64,000 bases of DNA from Bacteroidales bacterium (GCA_029210585.1 JARGFP010000007.1:1-64000); one strand, 5' to 3'; positions 1 through 9,727 are shown, counted from the stretch's first letter. Program-made: numbers and translations. The notes: generated by a model from the letters alone, not told the origin.

Positions 1-127
1 TGATCCGGCCCTTGATTTGTATTGCTAATTGTCGTAACTTACCTTCAAATGCAGTGGATCTGGGCAGCGTTTGTTCCACCCTCTTTTATGCATACCACCA
101 GATCCTTTGAATGTAAAAACTGTTGTG

Positions 128-643
128 ATGAGGAACGTTACCAGTAAAGATCAGAAACAGGTATTCTCCGGCAACCTGGCAAAAACAAGGGATCAATTGT
201 TCTATTATGCACTGCAGTTGACGGAGGACCGTGATGATGCGCTTGACCTGGTACAGGAGACCAGTTATAAGGCCCTGAAGAACTTTTCCAGGCTCAAAGA
301 CCTGCAACACAGAAATGCATGGCTGTACACCATCCTTAAAAACACGCATATCAATAACCTTCGCAGCGGACACTACAGGAACATCGTAACGAACAGGAAC
401 GACCAGGAGATACAGGTAACCATGGCCACGCTTCCTGAATATGAAAATCCGGACCGGATTTTCGAGAGGAAGGAGCTGAAAGAGAAGATCAGGTGCCTGC
501 CCGCCACGTATGCCAAACCTCTCAAGCTTTTCCTGGCAGGATATGCCTACAAGGAAATTGCCCATATGACAGGCGTGCCCATCGGCACCATCAAAAGCAG
601 GATCCATCTCGCAAAGGAAAAGCTGAAAAAAGCCTACCACTGA
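128..643 (+). CDS. ECF-family RNA polymerase sigma factor
   Basis: A 171-residue sigma factor that would direct RNA polymerase to a specific set of promoters. Region 2 lies at about residues 20-85, with the ECF-like stretch DDALDLVQETSYKALKNF and an aromatic/basic segment ending WLYTILKNTHINNLR. Region 4 is at the C-terminus, where YKEIAHMTGVPIGTIKSRI is the -35-recognition helix-turn-helix. Size and two-domain layout fit ECF factors. I chose the ATG at 128; the frame is open further upstream from a TTG at 71, but those 19 residues look unlike sigma region 1/2. No anti-sigma factor or FecR-like gene is adjacent, so its signal is unknown. The next gene is 211 bp downstream and unrelated. Confidence 0.9.
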   Translation: MRNVTSKDQKQVFSGNLAKTRDQLFYYALQLTEDRDDALDLVQETSYKALKNFSRLKDLQHRNAWLYTILKNTHINNLRSGHYRNIVTNRNDQEIQVTMATLPEYENPDRIFERKELKEKIRCLPATYAKPLKLFLAGYAYKEIAHMTGVPIGTIKSRIHLAKEKLKKAYH

Positions 644-854
644 TATTGATCCAATAACCCACCAACAGCAATCCGCATCAACGGAATCAGTCCAGGTCAT
701 CGCAGGTCAAAAAAAAATTGTATTCAGTGCAGTTGATTTTATTGCCGGCAGCCAGGATCGGACCGGGTGGCTGAATAAGCATTCGAAAAAGGTGTCCTGC
801 AACTGGAATATTCCCGTTAAGTGGTTATTTTTATGACAGTAAAAACCAGCTGTA

Positions 855-1448
855 ATGAATCAGGTAACTGTAGATGAGTATATACTGAAAAGCGGTACCT
901 GGCAGGCTGCGTTGAATATGCTGCGCGAACTGATGCTGGCACTGGACATGGAAGAAACCGTAAAATGGGGAACGCCGGTATATTGTATCAACGGAAAAAA
1001 TGTTGTAGGCATGGCTTCCTTCAAAGCCTACACAGGTTTGTGGTTTTACCAGGGTGTATTCCTGCAGGACAAGCACAAGCGCCTGCTATCAGCCTCGGAG
1101 GATGCCTCCAGGGGAATGCGGCAATGGCGTTTCCAGTCTGCTGATGAGATCGAGGCTGACCTGGACCTGATCATCGCTTATGTCAGGGAGGCAATCGAAA
1201 ACTCCAGGGCAGGTAAGGAGATCAAACCGCAGCGCAACAAACCCTTTGATCTGCCTGCAGAGCTGAAAGATGCATTAAAAACAGACCCAGGCCTTAAAAA
1301 GCAATACAACCTACTCAGCTACAGCAAACGCAGGGATTTTGCACGGTATATCGACCAGGCAAAACGTCCTGAGACCAGGCAGAGAAGGCTGGAGAAGTCT
1401 GTTCTGCTGATCAGGGAAGGCAGGGGTCTGATGGACCAGTACAAGTAG
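855..1448 (+). CDS. YdeI/OmpD-associated family protein (DUF1801 + OmdA)
   Basis: A 197-residue cytosolic protein of the YdeI family. The N-terminal half (about 1-115) is a DUF1801-type domain with the segment EETVKWGTPVYCINGKNV and the aromatic strand LWFYQGVFL. The C-terminal half (about 125-197) is the OmdA-like helical part, with LLSYSKRRDFARYIDQAKR and RRLEKSV. Family members are widespread and have been loosely tied to resistance to cationic peptides or bacteriocins, but the biochemical role is unknown. It is monocistronic, convergent with the thioredoxin-like gene to its right. A GGAAAGC/GCTTTCC hairpin lies between them but has no T-run on either strand. Confidence 0.85.
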   Translation: MNQVTVDEYILKSGTWQAALNMLRELMLALDMEETVKWGTPVYCINGKNVVGMASFKAYTGLWFYQGVFLQDKHKRLLSASEDASRGMRQWRFQSADEIEADLDLIIAYVREAIENSRAGKEIKPQRNKPFDLPAELKDALKTDPGLKKQYNLLSYSKRRDFARYIDQAKRPETRQRRLEKSVLLIREGRGLMDQYK

Positions 1449-1521
1449 CCCGCACTCCTTATCAGATCAGCGATGGAAAGCAACCGGCTTTCCCCTTGTG
1501 TTCAGCAACTACCTTTTCAGA

Positions 1522-2103
1522 TCATACCAGGTCGCATGCATCTGCAGGCATCCAGTGTTTTTCCTTGCCTTCCCATTTCACGTTGCAGCCGATGGGATTG
1601 GTAACCGGAACGGATATTTTCTTTCCTGAAGTCAATTCCTCGAGGGTCCGGTCGAGGTCATTGACGGTAATCCGCGAAGCATCGCGCGGACTGTCAACTC
1701 CCCTTCCGGTATAGACCAGTGTACGGTTTTCATCAAACACATAGAAATGGGGAGTCCTGAGGGCACCGTAAGTAAGTGCAACTTCCTGCGACTCGTCGTA
1801 CAGGTATATCCAGGGAAACTGATACTCCTTCATCCGCGCCACCATATGATCGAAATCATCTTCCGCATAGGTATGTTTGCTATTGGAATTGATCCCGATG
1901 AATTTCACTCCTTTTTCAGCAAATTTTTCAGCCGTTTTCCGCGTAACCTCATCAGAGCCGATTACATAGGGACAGTGGTTGCAGGTAAAAAACACCACCA
2001 GGAATCTGTCGTCATTAAAACTTTCGATTGTGTATTGCCTGCCATCAGTTGCCGGCAGGTCGAAGTAAGGTGCCTTTTCTCCTATTTCAAGTGTAAATGC
2101 CAT
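1522..2103 (-). CDS. Thioredoxin-family (AhpC/TSA-like) protein, cytosolic
   Basis: A 193-residue thioredoxin-fold protein of the AhpC/TSA 'redoxin' group. Strand-helix features: N-terminal [15 protein letters not shown], then [12 protein letters not shown] with a CxxC pair at C41 and C44, and cis-Pro region [10 protein letters not shown]. No signal peptide is visible, so it probably acts in the cytosol as a thiol oxidoreductase or peroxidase-like protein; the CNHC spacing and the Pro after the second Cys are typical of the PRX-like subgroup. The C-terminus carries another conserved Cys in NPIGCNVKW. It is related to the secreted protein at 2767-3366, which shares the TRTPH and IGC-type segments. 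The substrate cannot be predicted. Confidence 0.88.
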   Translation of the reverse strand: MAFTLEIGEKAPYFDLPATDGRQYTIESFNDDRFLVVFFTCNHCPYVIGSDEVTRKTAEKFAEKGVKFIGINSNSKHTYAEDDFDHMVARMKEYQFPWIYLYDESQEVALTYGALRTPHFYVFDENRTLVYTGRGVDSPRDASRITVNDLDRTLEELTSGKKISVPVTNPIGCNVKWEGKEKHWMPADACDLV

Positions 2104-2280
2104 AATCGTATTGCTTTAACAAGTTATACATTCATATTTGTCTTATCCTGTTAACAAGCAGGGAGCGGGATTGTTTTATTACTGCTGGTCGCAGGGTGGG
2201 AAATGCGCAGGCAGTCGTCAGATTTTCCTGATTTTTCATATGGCATTCAAACAAATATGCTGTCAGGGCGTTTTACCGCT

Positions 2281-2754
2281 ATGAGAAAGGTGTCCCTTTT
2301 GCTCTTAATGTTTTTATCGGCAGGGTCTGCTGCGCAGAATGTCGGCACAGTCGACACAGAAGGTCTGCGTGCACTTCTTGGCAACAGGTCAGATACGGTA
2401 TGCGTGGTCAATTTCTGGGCCACGTGGTGTTCGCCCTGTGTAAAAGAAATCGGTTACTTCGAGGAATTGCACCGCCTTGATGATCCGCTTCTCAAAGTGG
2501 TTCTTGTGAACCTGGATTTTCCCGACCAGGTGGAGCAACGCGTGCAGCCATTTATCCGGGCGCATGATTTAACTGCTCCCGTAGTAAATATGACAGAGAT
2601 GGATTACAACAAATGGATACCCCTCGTGCATGAAGACTGGTCGGGCGCGATACCTGCCACCCTGATTTTCAATGCAAAGGAATCGGAATTTATTGGCACC
2701 GAAATTGCACGTGAAGAATTATTCGAAATGATACATACTTTCAATTCCAAATAA
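2281..2754 (+). CDS. Secreted TlpA-like thiol:disulfide oxidoreductase
   Basis: A 157-residue periplasmic thioredoxin-like protein. The start at 2281 gives a clean signal peptide (MRKVSLLLLMFLSAGSAAQ); the open frame extends 26 codons upstream but that extension would bury the signal. The TlpA/ResA active site is NFWATWCSPCVKE, with C50 and C53, followed by VVLVNLDFPDQ and the cis-Pro segment GAIPATLIF. Such proteins reduce or oxidise cysteines in exported proteins, for example in cytochrome c maturation. It ends 12 bp before the next secreted thioredoxin-like gene, so the two are probably co-transcribed and may share an electron donor. Confidence 0.9.
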   Translation: MRKVSLLLLMFLSAGSAAQNVGTVDTEGLRALLGNRSDTVCVVNFWATWCSPCVKEIGYFEELHRLDDPLLKVVLVNLDFPDQVEQRVQPFIRAHDLTAPVVNMTEMDYNKWIPLVHEDWSGAIPATLIFNAKESEFIGTEIAREELFEMIHTFNSK

Positions 2755-2766
2755 AAAACAATAACC

Positions 2767-3366
2767 ATGAAAAAACTACTTGTATCAGCAGGTTTCCTGT
2801 TTGTATTATCAGCTACAGTTTCAGCCCAGCTTGCCCCGGGTGATGAGGCAGTGCCTTTCACCTTAAAAAACGTTGATGGCAAGATGGTCAGTCTTTCGGA
2901 TTATGATGATCAGAAGGGTGTGATACTTGTCTTCACCTGCAATCCATGTCCTTTCTCCAAGGCGTACGAGCAGCGGATCATCCAGCTGCACAAAAAATTC
3001 GCCCCTTCCGGGTATCCCGTGGTAGCAATCAATCCGAATGACGATGTTGCTTCGCCGGACGACACGTTCGAAAAGATGCAGGCGCGCGCAGCAGAGAAGA
3101 ATTTTCCCTTTCCCTACCTTAAGGATGCGACGCAGGAAATTTACAAGGCGTATGGTGCCACCAGGACGCCCCATGTGTTCCTTCTGGACAATGAAAATGG
3201 CACATTCAGGGTGGCATACATTGGAGCGATCGATAACAACGCCATGGATGAGCGTGCGGTATCTGAAAAATACGTGGAACTGGCCATAAAAGCACTTGAG
3301 AATGGAAATCAGCCGGATCCGGCACAGGTGAAGGCCATTGGATGTACCATCAAGGCGCGCAGGTAA
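2767..3366 (+). CDS. Secreted thioredoxin-family (AhpC/TSA-like) protein
   Basis: A 199-residue exported redoxin. An N-terminal signal (residues 1-20, ending ATVSAQ) precedes PGDEAVPFTLKNVDGK and the active site VFTCNPCPF, with C58 and C61. The cis-Pro region is TRTPHVFLLD and a conserved C-terminal Cys sits in AIGCTIKAR. It resembles the cytosolic paralogue encoded on the opposite strand at 1522-2103. It directly follows the TlpA-like gene and probably forms a two-gene periplasmic thiol-redox unit with it. Its last 17 bp overlap the 3' end of the convergent SGNH hydrolase gene. Confidence 0.9.
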   Translation: MKKLLVSAGFLFVLSATVSAQLAPGDEAVPFTLKNVDGKMVSLSDYDDQKGVILVFTCNPCPFSKAYEQRIIQLHKKFAPSGYPVVAINPNDDVASPDDTFEKMQARAAEKNFPFPYLKDATQEIYKAYGATRTPHVFLLDNENGTFRVAYIGAIDNNAMDERAVSEKYVELAIKALENGNQPDPAQVKAIGCTIKARR

Positions 3367-4024
3367 AGAACGGAAGCATCATGCCTACCCACTGCTTATA
3401 TTGCAGCCCTGAAGGATGGAGTTGGTCATCCGCAACCAGGTCGGGATTCTCCAGTCCGTTCCTTGAGATGGGTGTGGTATTGAAGTACAATACCCCGTAC
3501 TCCCTGGCAATTGATTCATTCACTGCATTGTATGCATCGATCTCACTACTCACCCGGGCATCATTCCTGAACGAAGGTGTAAATGCATAATCGGGTATGG
3601 ATACGATGAACACCTTTCCGGTATCTCCGCCAACGGCGCTGATTGCAATATCCAGCAGCTCCCTGAATTCAGGCGCATAAATATTGAAGTCCAGTCCCTG
3701 GTACTGGTTGTTCACACCAATCAGCAACGAAGCCAGGTTATACTCTTTTTCCGTATCCAGTTGCTGGGCAATCCCGGCTTTCAGGTTCCCTGTGGTCCAT
3801 CCCGTGCGGGCAATAATGTCCACTTCGGCATCCTGTATCCCGTATTCCTCCTTCAGTACATCGATCAGCTGTACAGGCCACCGCTGGTTTTCTTCCACGC
3901 TCTGGCCGATCGTATATGAATCTCCCAGGGCAAGAAACCGCACCGGTTCACTGATTTCTATGGATTGTGCTGCAGCAACCATGGTCGCTGCGGTAATGAT
4001 AAGTACTGTAAATACTTTTCTCAT
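3350..4024 (-). CDS. Secreted SGNH/GDSL hydrolase
   Basis: A 224-residue exported esterase/lipase-like hydrolase. Signal peptide residues 1-19 (MRKVFTVLIITAATMVAAA) are followed by the four SGNH blocks: LALGDSYTIG with nucleophile S36, a Gly around TGWTTGNL, block III LIGVNNQY with the Asn, and block V ADDQLHPSG with the catalytic Asp and His. It could deacylate polysaccharides, lipids or other esters at the cell surface; the sequence alone does not fix the substrate. The stop codon lies inside the 3' end of the convergent thioredoxin-like gene (17-bp overlap). It is separated by 56 bp from the upstream RND pump gene on the same strand, so readthrough is possible. Confidence 0.9.
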   Translation of the reverse strand: MRKVFTVLIITAATMVAAAQSIEISEPVRFLALGDSYTIGQSVEENQRWPVQLIDVLKEEYGIQDAEVDIIARTGWTTGNLKAGIAQQLDTEKEYNLASLLIGVNNQYQGLDFNIYAPEFRELLDIAISAVGGDTGKVFIVSIPDYAFTPSFRNDARVSSEIDAYNAVNESIAREYGVLYFNTTPISRNGLENPDLVADDQLHPSGLQYKQWVGMMLPFFTCAP

Positions 4025-4080
4025 AGGAAAATTCAGATTAACTTTATTGGGATAACAGTTATCCGGTTCAGTTGTTTATT

Positions 4081-7000
4081 TTAGCTGGCTGACACTTTTT
4101 CTTTTTCAAGAATCTTATAGGATACAGGAACCACGATGAGTGTAAACATGGTGGAAACCAGTAGTCCCCCGATGATGGTCCAGCCCATGGGAGCCCAGAG
4201 GGTTCCTCCGCGAAGGGTGAGTGGCAGCAATCCCCCGATGGTGGTTAATGCGGTGAGCACAATGGGGATCAGTCGTGTTTCAGCGGCAACCCTGATGGCT
4301 TCATCCAGTGTCTTCCCGTTTTTACGCAGCTTGTTCATATAGTCGACCAGGATGATTGAATTGTTCACCACGATACCGATGAGGCTGGTCAGACCGACAA
4401 AGGCGGTAAAGGAAAAAGAATATCCTGTGATGAGCAGGGCCCAGATCATTCCAATGCCGGCAAAAGGGATGGCCAGGAAGATGATCAGGGGTTGCTTGAA
4501 GGAGCGAAACTGGAATACAAGTACTGCAAATATAGAAAGTATCGCGATCATGATCGCGTTGACCATACCGCCGAACGCTTCCTGTCTGCCCTCCAGTTCT
4601 CCGCCAATGCTGTAATCAAATCCATCCGTGAAAGGATAGGTGTCCAACCGGGCAATCACGGGTTCCATGATATCGTCCAGGCTGTACCCTGGGGCAACAT
4701 CCGCCACGATCTGTGCAGTTCGTTCCATATTGTACCTGCTGATCATGCTGGAGGACTGTTGTAACTTCAATTCAACAAATTGTTTGAGTGGTATTTGCCG
4801 GCCGCTCATTGATGAGACATATACCTTTTCCAGGTCGGACGGGGAAAAAGTATCTGCCCCTTTCATTCTGAGAACGATATCGTACTGGTCACCGGAAGCA
4901 TCCCTGAAATCGGCGATATCAATCCCTGTGACTGCCGTTCTGATCGAACGGTCGATCTCCACGATGGGCACACCGAAGATATTTGCCTTGTCACGGTTGA
5001 TATCAAACAGCAATTCCGTATTTGTTTTCACAAAGAGGTTTTCCAGGTTGATAGCGCCTGGCCTTTCGGCAATCATCTCTTCCACATCCGCTGAGATTTC
5101 CCGCAGCTTTTCCAGGTCGTCGCCTGTTACATATACCTGAATAGCCGATTCGTAGGGAGGTCCCTGTTCAAATTCCCTCACACTGACCCTGGCACCTGAA
5201 TAATCAGAAAAAGCACTTCTCATTTGTTGCATTGTTAATGCAAAAGATTGATGTTCAAATGCATACAGCTCCACGTAAAATTCAGCAATGGCCTGGTCGA
5301 ATCCCCTTGGGAAAACATTGTAGTAAATCCGCGGATTTCCGTGGCCCACATTCGACGCGTAATACTTCACTTCCGGCATGGTATCCAGCACTGATTCGAT
5401 ATACCGTGCCACCTCATCCGTCTTTTCAAGGCTACTTCCTTCGGGAAGTGTTGCCCTGATCATCAGGTTGGCCTGTTCCGCTTTCGGGAAAAAGCTGATA
5501 CCGATGTATTTGAAAAAATATCCCGATCCGGCAAGCACCGCAAGTGCGATCAGTATCACCAGGAAAGGTTTCTCAAGACTGAAGAGCAGGCTTTTCCGGA
5601 AGGGATGTTCGGCGATCCATTTCAGATATTTTTTTGTGCCTTTGCGTTTACTGGCATCCGGATCTGTCTCCCTGTATATGTGTGAGGTGATGGTTGGTGT
5701 AAGGGTAAGTGCGATCAGCAGTGACACAGCCAGGGTGATGGAAATAGTCAGCGGAAGGGAGCGAATGAAAGCTCCTGTTTTATCGGGCATCGTAGCAATG
5801 GGTATGAAGGCCAGGATGGTGGTAAGTGTTGCCGCCACTACCGGCCATCCGATTTCGGCAGCTGCCTCATGGGAAGCTTCGCGACGGGAATAGCCCTGTG
5901 AACGGAACCTGTCTATATTCTCCACCATCACAATGGAATTATCCACCAGCAGGCCCAGGGCCACAATCAGCCCGGCAATGGAGATCTGCTGCAGTCCGTA
6001 ACCCGCTATGTCGAGGAATCCCAGGCTGATAATGATCGACAACGGGATCGCCAACACCACCACCAGGGATGACCTGAAACCCAGGGAGACAAAAATGACC
6101 ATACCCACGAGGATAATCCCCTGTAACAGGTTCAGGAGAAAAGTATTGATCCGGTCTTTAACCTTGGCAGGTTGATCGAAGATCATTTCGATATGCATAT
6201 TCCCCGGCAATTGTGCTCTGAATTGGTCGATAAGAGGAAGCAAAGCCTCAGAGGTTTTCAATACATTGAATCCTTCCTTCTGGCTCACCGTGATAAAGAT
6301 GGCCCGTGATGCCGGCTTCCTGGTGTTATCCGAATGATCGCCCCCGAACCTTGCCAGGTAGTCCAGTTCCTCCACGCCAAAGCTCACATCCGCAATATCG
6401 TCCAGGTAAATCAGTTTGCCCTGGCTGGAGTTAACCACTGTAGTGCGGATCTCTTCCAGCGAATTATATGCTCCTGAGGATTTAACATTCAGGCTCCTGC
6501 CTCCGATGGAAACCTCTCCCCCGGGAATATTGGCATTGTTGCTGTTGATGGCATTTGTGACCATTTCCAGTGTGGTATTCACCCTGGCCATCAGCTCCAT
6601 GTCAAGGTCAATATGGATTTCCTGTTCTGGAAGGGCGACCAGGTTGACCTTTCGCACATTCTTTACTTTTTCAAGTCGTTTTTTCAGTTTTTCAGTCTGT
6701 TCCTCCAATGCATCAACCGAAGCCGTCTCGGAGATAAGTGCCATCTGGAACATCGCCACATCGGAGGTGGACCACTTCCACAATTCCACGCGTGCAATCT
6801 CCCCGGGAAGTTCGTTGCGGATTGAATTGAACTGGCGTACCACCTCATCATACTTGTCATCTGCATTGGTATTGAAGTCGAACTCAACCGAAATAGCTGC
6901 ATAGCCGTCACGCACTGTAGCGTTGATACGGGAAATGTTCTCCAGTTCATTCAGTGCTTCCTCGATGGGCAGCGCCACCAGGTTTTCCATATCCACCGGT

Positions 7001-7164
7001 CCGGCCCCGTGCATCACCACGACGATAGATGACCCAGGAATGGTCATTTCCGGGTTTTCGGTCCGGGGCATCAGCAACAGGGAACGGAACCCAATGATCA
7101 CCAGGAAGATGAACAACATCCAGGTGAAAGAAGTATTTTCTATGGCGCGTTTTGGAAGTTTCAT
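4081..7164 (-). CDS. RND-family efflux pump, inner-membrane permease
   Basis: A 1027-residue proton-driven RND transporter, the inner-membrane part of a tripartite efflux system. Typical layout: TM1 near residues 12-32, a large periplasmic porter domain, TM2-6 at about 335-500 with VALGLLVDNSIVMVEN in TM4 (proton-relay Asp), a second periplasmic loop, then TM8-12 ending in VSYKILEKEK. The second half repeats the motif as LIGIVVNNSIILVDYMNKL. Length fits HAE1-type pumps. It is the last gene of a three-gene operon: outer-membrane channel, adaptor, pump, with 5 bp to the adaptor gene. Substrate is unknown; hydrophobic toxins or lipids are common for this class in Bacteroidota. The single Asp of TM4, rather than the DD of AcrB, is seen in many relatives. 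Confidence 0.95.
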   Translation of the reverse strand: MKLPKRAIENTSFTWMLFIFLVIIGFRSLLLMPRTENPEMTIPGSSIVVVMHGAGPVDMENLVALPIEEALNELENISRINATVRDGYAAISVEFDFNTNADDKYDEVVRQFNSIRNELPGEIARVELWKWSTSDVAMFQMALISETASVDALEEQTEKLKKRLEKVKNVRKVNLVALPEQEIHIDLDMELMARVNTTLEMVTNAINSNNANIPGGEVSIGGRSLNVKSSGAYNSLEEIRTTVVNSSQGKLIYLDDIADVSFGVEELDYLARFGGDHSDNTRKPASRAIFITVSQKEGFNVLKTSEALLPLIDQFRAQLPGNMHIEMIFDQPAKVKDRINTFLLNLLQGIILVGMVIFVSLGFRSSLVVVLAIPLSIIISLGFLDIAGYGLQQISIAGLIVALGLLVDNSIVMVENIDRFRSQGYSRREASHEAAAEIGWPVVAATLTTILAFIPIATMPDKTGAFIRSLPLTISITLAVSLLIALTLTPTITSHIYRETDPDASKRKGTKKYLKWIAEHPFRKSLLFSLEKPFLVILIALAVLAGSGYFFKYIGISFFPKAEQANLMIRATLPEGSSLEKTDEVARYIESVLDTMPEVKYYASNVGHGNPRIYYNVFPRGFDQAIAEFYVELYAFEHQSFALTMQQMRSAFSDYSGARVSVREFEQGPPYESAIQVYVTGDDLEKLREISADVEEMIAERPGAINLENLFVKTNTELLFDINRDKANIFGVPIVEIDRSIRTAVTGIDIADFRDASGDQYDIVLRMKGADTFSPSDLEKVYVSSMSGRQIPLKQFVELKLQQSSSMISRYNMERTAQIVADVAPGYSLDDIMEPVIARLDTYPFTDGFDYSIGGELEGRQEAFGGMVNAIMIAILSIFAVLVFQFRSFKQPLIIFLAIPFAGIGMIWALLITGYSFSFTAFVGLTSLIGIVVNNSIILVDYMNKLRKNGKTLDEAIRVAAETRLIPIVLTALTTIGGLLPLTLRGGTLWAPMGWTIIGGLLVSTMFTLIVVPVSYKILEKEKVSAS

Positions 7165-7169
7165 CAGGT

Positions 7170-8207
7170 TCAGTCTTCAATATTGATCCTTACCTGCTGT
7201 CCATTTTGCAGGAAGGCAGATCCCTCTTCGATGACCACTTCTGTGCCTTCAATTCCGCTGGTCACAATGATTCCTTCTTTGTAGATGGGGCCGGTGGTGA
7301 TCTCACGTTCCACGGCCTGTGTACTATCCAATACAAATATTTTCCCGCGTCGTTCTTCAAGATCGTGCAGTGCTGTCATGGGAACCCAGTAACCACTGAT
7401 CACGTATGAGGGATAGAGCTCAGCCCTTGCCACGAATCCTGTGCGGAACGCGGGATGTGTATCTGAGAGCAGCAATTCCACCTCGAAAGTCCCGGTAAAA
7501 GGATCTGCAAATGATCCCACCTCCAGAACCGAGGCAGCGAACTGATCGCTGGGGAAGGCATCGATGGTGATACTGGCAGAATCCCCTGGAGTAAATTTTA
7601 CGATGTCTTTATCAGGCAGAGGGATCCTGACCACCCAATCATTCCCTGTTGTTGCAAAGAGGATGGCAGGCTGCCCGGGTGCAATCATCTCTCCATTTTC
7701 TGTCAGTACCTTCTGCACCCTGCCAGCGGTTGGTGCCACGATGCGTGAATGCTTCAGGTTGAAGTCTGCAATTTTTTCTTCCGATTGCGCTAATTCCAGG
7801 GCTGTCCGGGCATTTTGAAGTGTTTCCAGTGTCACCACGCTATCGAAATAAAGGTTGCTGGCACGCCTAAAGTCGCGCATTGCTTTCTCCGTGGCGGTGC
7901 TGGCCTGGCTGGCCCTGGCGTTGATTTCAGACAGATCGAGGGATGCAAGCACTGTTCCCTTCTCCACGAACTGACCATCGCGCACATGCACATGCTGAAC
8001 GATCCCACCAGTTTTGAAACTCATTTTTATTTCTGTCCGGGTCGAGAGAATTCCGGTGGATCTTACAGGTTCCCTGTAGTGTATGTAATGGGGCCTCATC
8101 CCGGTTACCCTGAGGGTGTCTTCCTCCTGCACTTCCTGTTCCCGGGGCCGGTTGCAGGATGCCGGGAGCAGCAGGAAAATCACCAGGGGTACAGTGTATT
8201 TCATCAT
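7170..8207 (-). CDS. RND efflux periplasmic adaptor lipoprotein
   Basis: A 345-residue membrane fusion protein linking the RND pump to the TolC-like channel. I use the ATG at 8207, because the longer frame starts at a TTG inside the preceding gene; from 8207 the N-terminus is a lipoprotein signal with lipobox LLLPASC. Lipoyl-like halves flank a coiled-coil hairpin (about 85-145: ARASQASTATEKAMRDF and LELAQSEEKIADF), then beta-barrel and membrane-proximal domains with VPMTALHDLEERRGKIFVLD. The channel gene ends 4 bp upstream and the pump gene begins 5 bp downstream, so translation is probably coupled. Confidence 0.93.
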   Translation of the reverse strand: MMKYTVPLVIFLLLPASCNRPREQEVQEEDTLRVTGMRPHYIHYREPVRSTGILSTRTEIKMSFKTGGIVQHVHVRDGQFVEKGTVLASLDLSEINARASQASTATEKAMRDFRRASNLYFDSVVTLETLQNARTALELAQSEEKIADFNLKHSRIVAPTAGRVQKVLTENGEMIAPGQPAILFATTGNDWVVRIPLPDKDIVKFTPGDSASITIDAFPSDQFAASVLEVGSFADPFTGTFEVELLLSDTHPAFRTGFVARAELYPSYVISGYWVPMTALHDLEERRGKIFVLDSTQAVEREITTGPIYKEGIIVTSGIEGTEVVIEEGSAFLQNGQQVRINIED

Positions 8208-8211
8208 ATTT

Positions 8212-9570
8212 TCAATATTTTTCAAGGTCGATCCCGGCCATGGAAAACTCCATTGCCGCCAGCCGGATAAAATATTCGTTGGTTGCGATGATCAGATTGG
8301 CTTCTGCACTGGTGTAGCTGGTCCGCGCATCAATATATTCAAGCAGGGTGGACTGGTTTTCCCTGTATTTACGGTCGATAAGCGAGAATGCCTTTTGTGC
8401 GGCACGCACTTGTTTGCTTGCTGCATCGATGGCCTGGAATGCAGCCAGTGCCTGGTAATAATCGCCGATCACCTGCATCCTGATTTTCTGCTCAATTTCA
8501 TCCAGCACCTGCACTAGTTTTTCACCTTCAATGACAGTTTGCCTGACCTTGTTCCTGTTGCTCATTCCCTGGAATATCCGCCACCTCAGTACAAGCGATG
8601 CAAGCACGAAATCGTCCGTTTCCGTAAAGCGGTATTCTTCGCCCTGGAATCCATAATCGACAGTACCAAAAAGGTCGGGAGAGGCATGGCCCTGTTGCAT
8701 CCTGCGTTTTTGTGCATTCAGCACCTGGTAGCGTTTCACGGATTCCAGTTCTTCGCGGTTGCTGATTGCTTCTTCCTGGGCAGCATCCAGTGGAATGAAA
8801 ATACCGGCAGGAATTTCGTGGTATAGTTTTATATCACTATCCAGTGGCCTGTTGATCAGAAAATTGAAGTAGGCTTTTGCAGAATGGATATGACTCCTGG
8901 CATGTGCCTGTTCCAACTGCACACTGCTCACTTCGGACTCGGATCGGAAGACGGCATCGATGGTGACCATGTTGTTATCGTGCAATGTTTTGCTCACCCG
9001 GTGGTTCTCTTCCACCAGCACCAGTGTACTGTCGACCAGGGCCCCCAGGTGCCATGCCTTCTGGTAGTTATAATAGGCTGTCTTGATCTCCCTGATGAGG
9101 TGGCGCTTATACTGTTCCATTTCCACATGTGCGAGCGTTGCATATTCCTGCCGGATCCTGGCATTGTAGATGATGTCACTGTTATAGATCGGCTGAACCA
9201 GGGTGACCTTTGTTTCATGTTCCCTGGGCCTGTAGAATTTGAATTCCTCGTTTTCAATCTCCGGGAACTCACTGGACGTAAGCATATTCAGGGTATTATA
9301 GACCGGGTTCAGCAGGTCCCCTACCGGGAAGGAGATCACACGTCCTCCATCAGCAACGGTATACCGGGCATTCAGACTGATTTCAGGGAAGAACATACCG
9401 CGTGATTCCCGGAGTGCTGCAAGGCTCTGGTTATAATCCAGCTGTCGCTGCCTGAGTGCGTGGTTGGAGGCGATTCCCTCGATGAGATATTTTTCCAGCA
9501 CCGGGTTCTGACAATATATTGTCAGCCCTGGTAATGAACACATGATTGCGATCAAAAAGATCCTGCTCAT
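8212..9570 (-). CDS. TolC-family outer-membrane efflux protein
   Basis: A 452-residue outer-membrane channel, first gene of the RND operon. A signal peptide (about residues 1-20, MSRIFLIAIMCSLPGLTIYC) precedes two OEP repeats made of long amphipathic helices and short beta strands: the first has LRESRGMFFPEISLNARYTV, the second FGTVDYGFQGEEYRF and the helix RKYRENQSTLLEYIDARTSY. The motif LLEYIDAR with following Asn-rich helix is typical of TolC C-terminal repeats. It trimerises in the outer membrane and docks on the adaptor encoded immediately downstream. The upstream gap to the divergent GH97 gene (182 bp) should hold the operon promoter; I do not see a clear TAnnTTTG box on this strand there. 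Confidence 0.93.
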   Translation of the reverse strand: MSRIFLIAIMCSLPGLTIYCQNPVLEKYLIEGIASNHALRQRQLDYNQSLAALRESRGMFFPEISLNARYTVADGGRVISFPVGDLLNPVYNTLNMLTSSEFPEIENEEFKFYRPREHETKVTLVQPIYNSDIIYNARIRQEYATLAHVEMEQYKRHLIREIKTAYYNYQKAWHLGALVDSTLVLVEENHRVSKTLHDNNMVTIDAVFRSESEVSSVQLEQAHARSHIHSAKAYFNFLINRPLDSDIKLYHEIPAGIFIPLDAAQEEAISNREELESVKRYQVLNAQKRRMQQGHASPDLFGTVDYGFQGEEYRFTETDDFVLASLVLRWRIFQGMSNRNKVRQTVIEGEKLVQVLDEIEQKIRMQVIGDYYQALAAFQAIDAASKQVRAAQKAFSLIDRKYRENQSTLLEYIDARTSYTSAEANLIIATNEYFIRLAAMEFSMAGIDLEKY

Positions 9571-9727
9571 TTCATTACTGGTATTTTTACCACGATTGGT
9601 GGATATCGTGTATACACTTTATGAACCTATCCGCATACATCATTCTGCGTAACACAATGATACCATAAATTTACAAAAGAATGTTGCACTACCGCATCTG
9701 ATCGGGAAGAGATTGGGTCTGATTTGC

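Noticed and set aside
86-700. A 204-codon frame opposite the sigma factor gene
   Set aside because: No domain or signal; composition is that of a shadow frame. The plus-strand sigma factor has clear motifs.
1475-1493. GGAAAGC/GCTTTCC hairpin between two convergent genes
   Set aside because: Stem is only 7 bp and no T-run follows on either strand, so I do not call a terminator.
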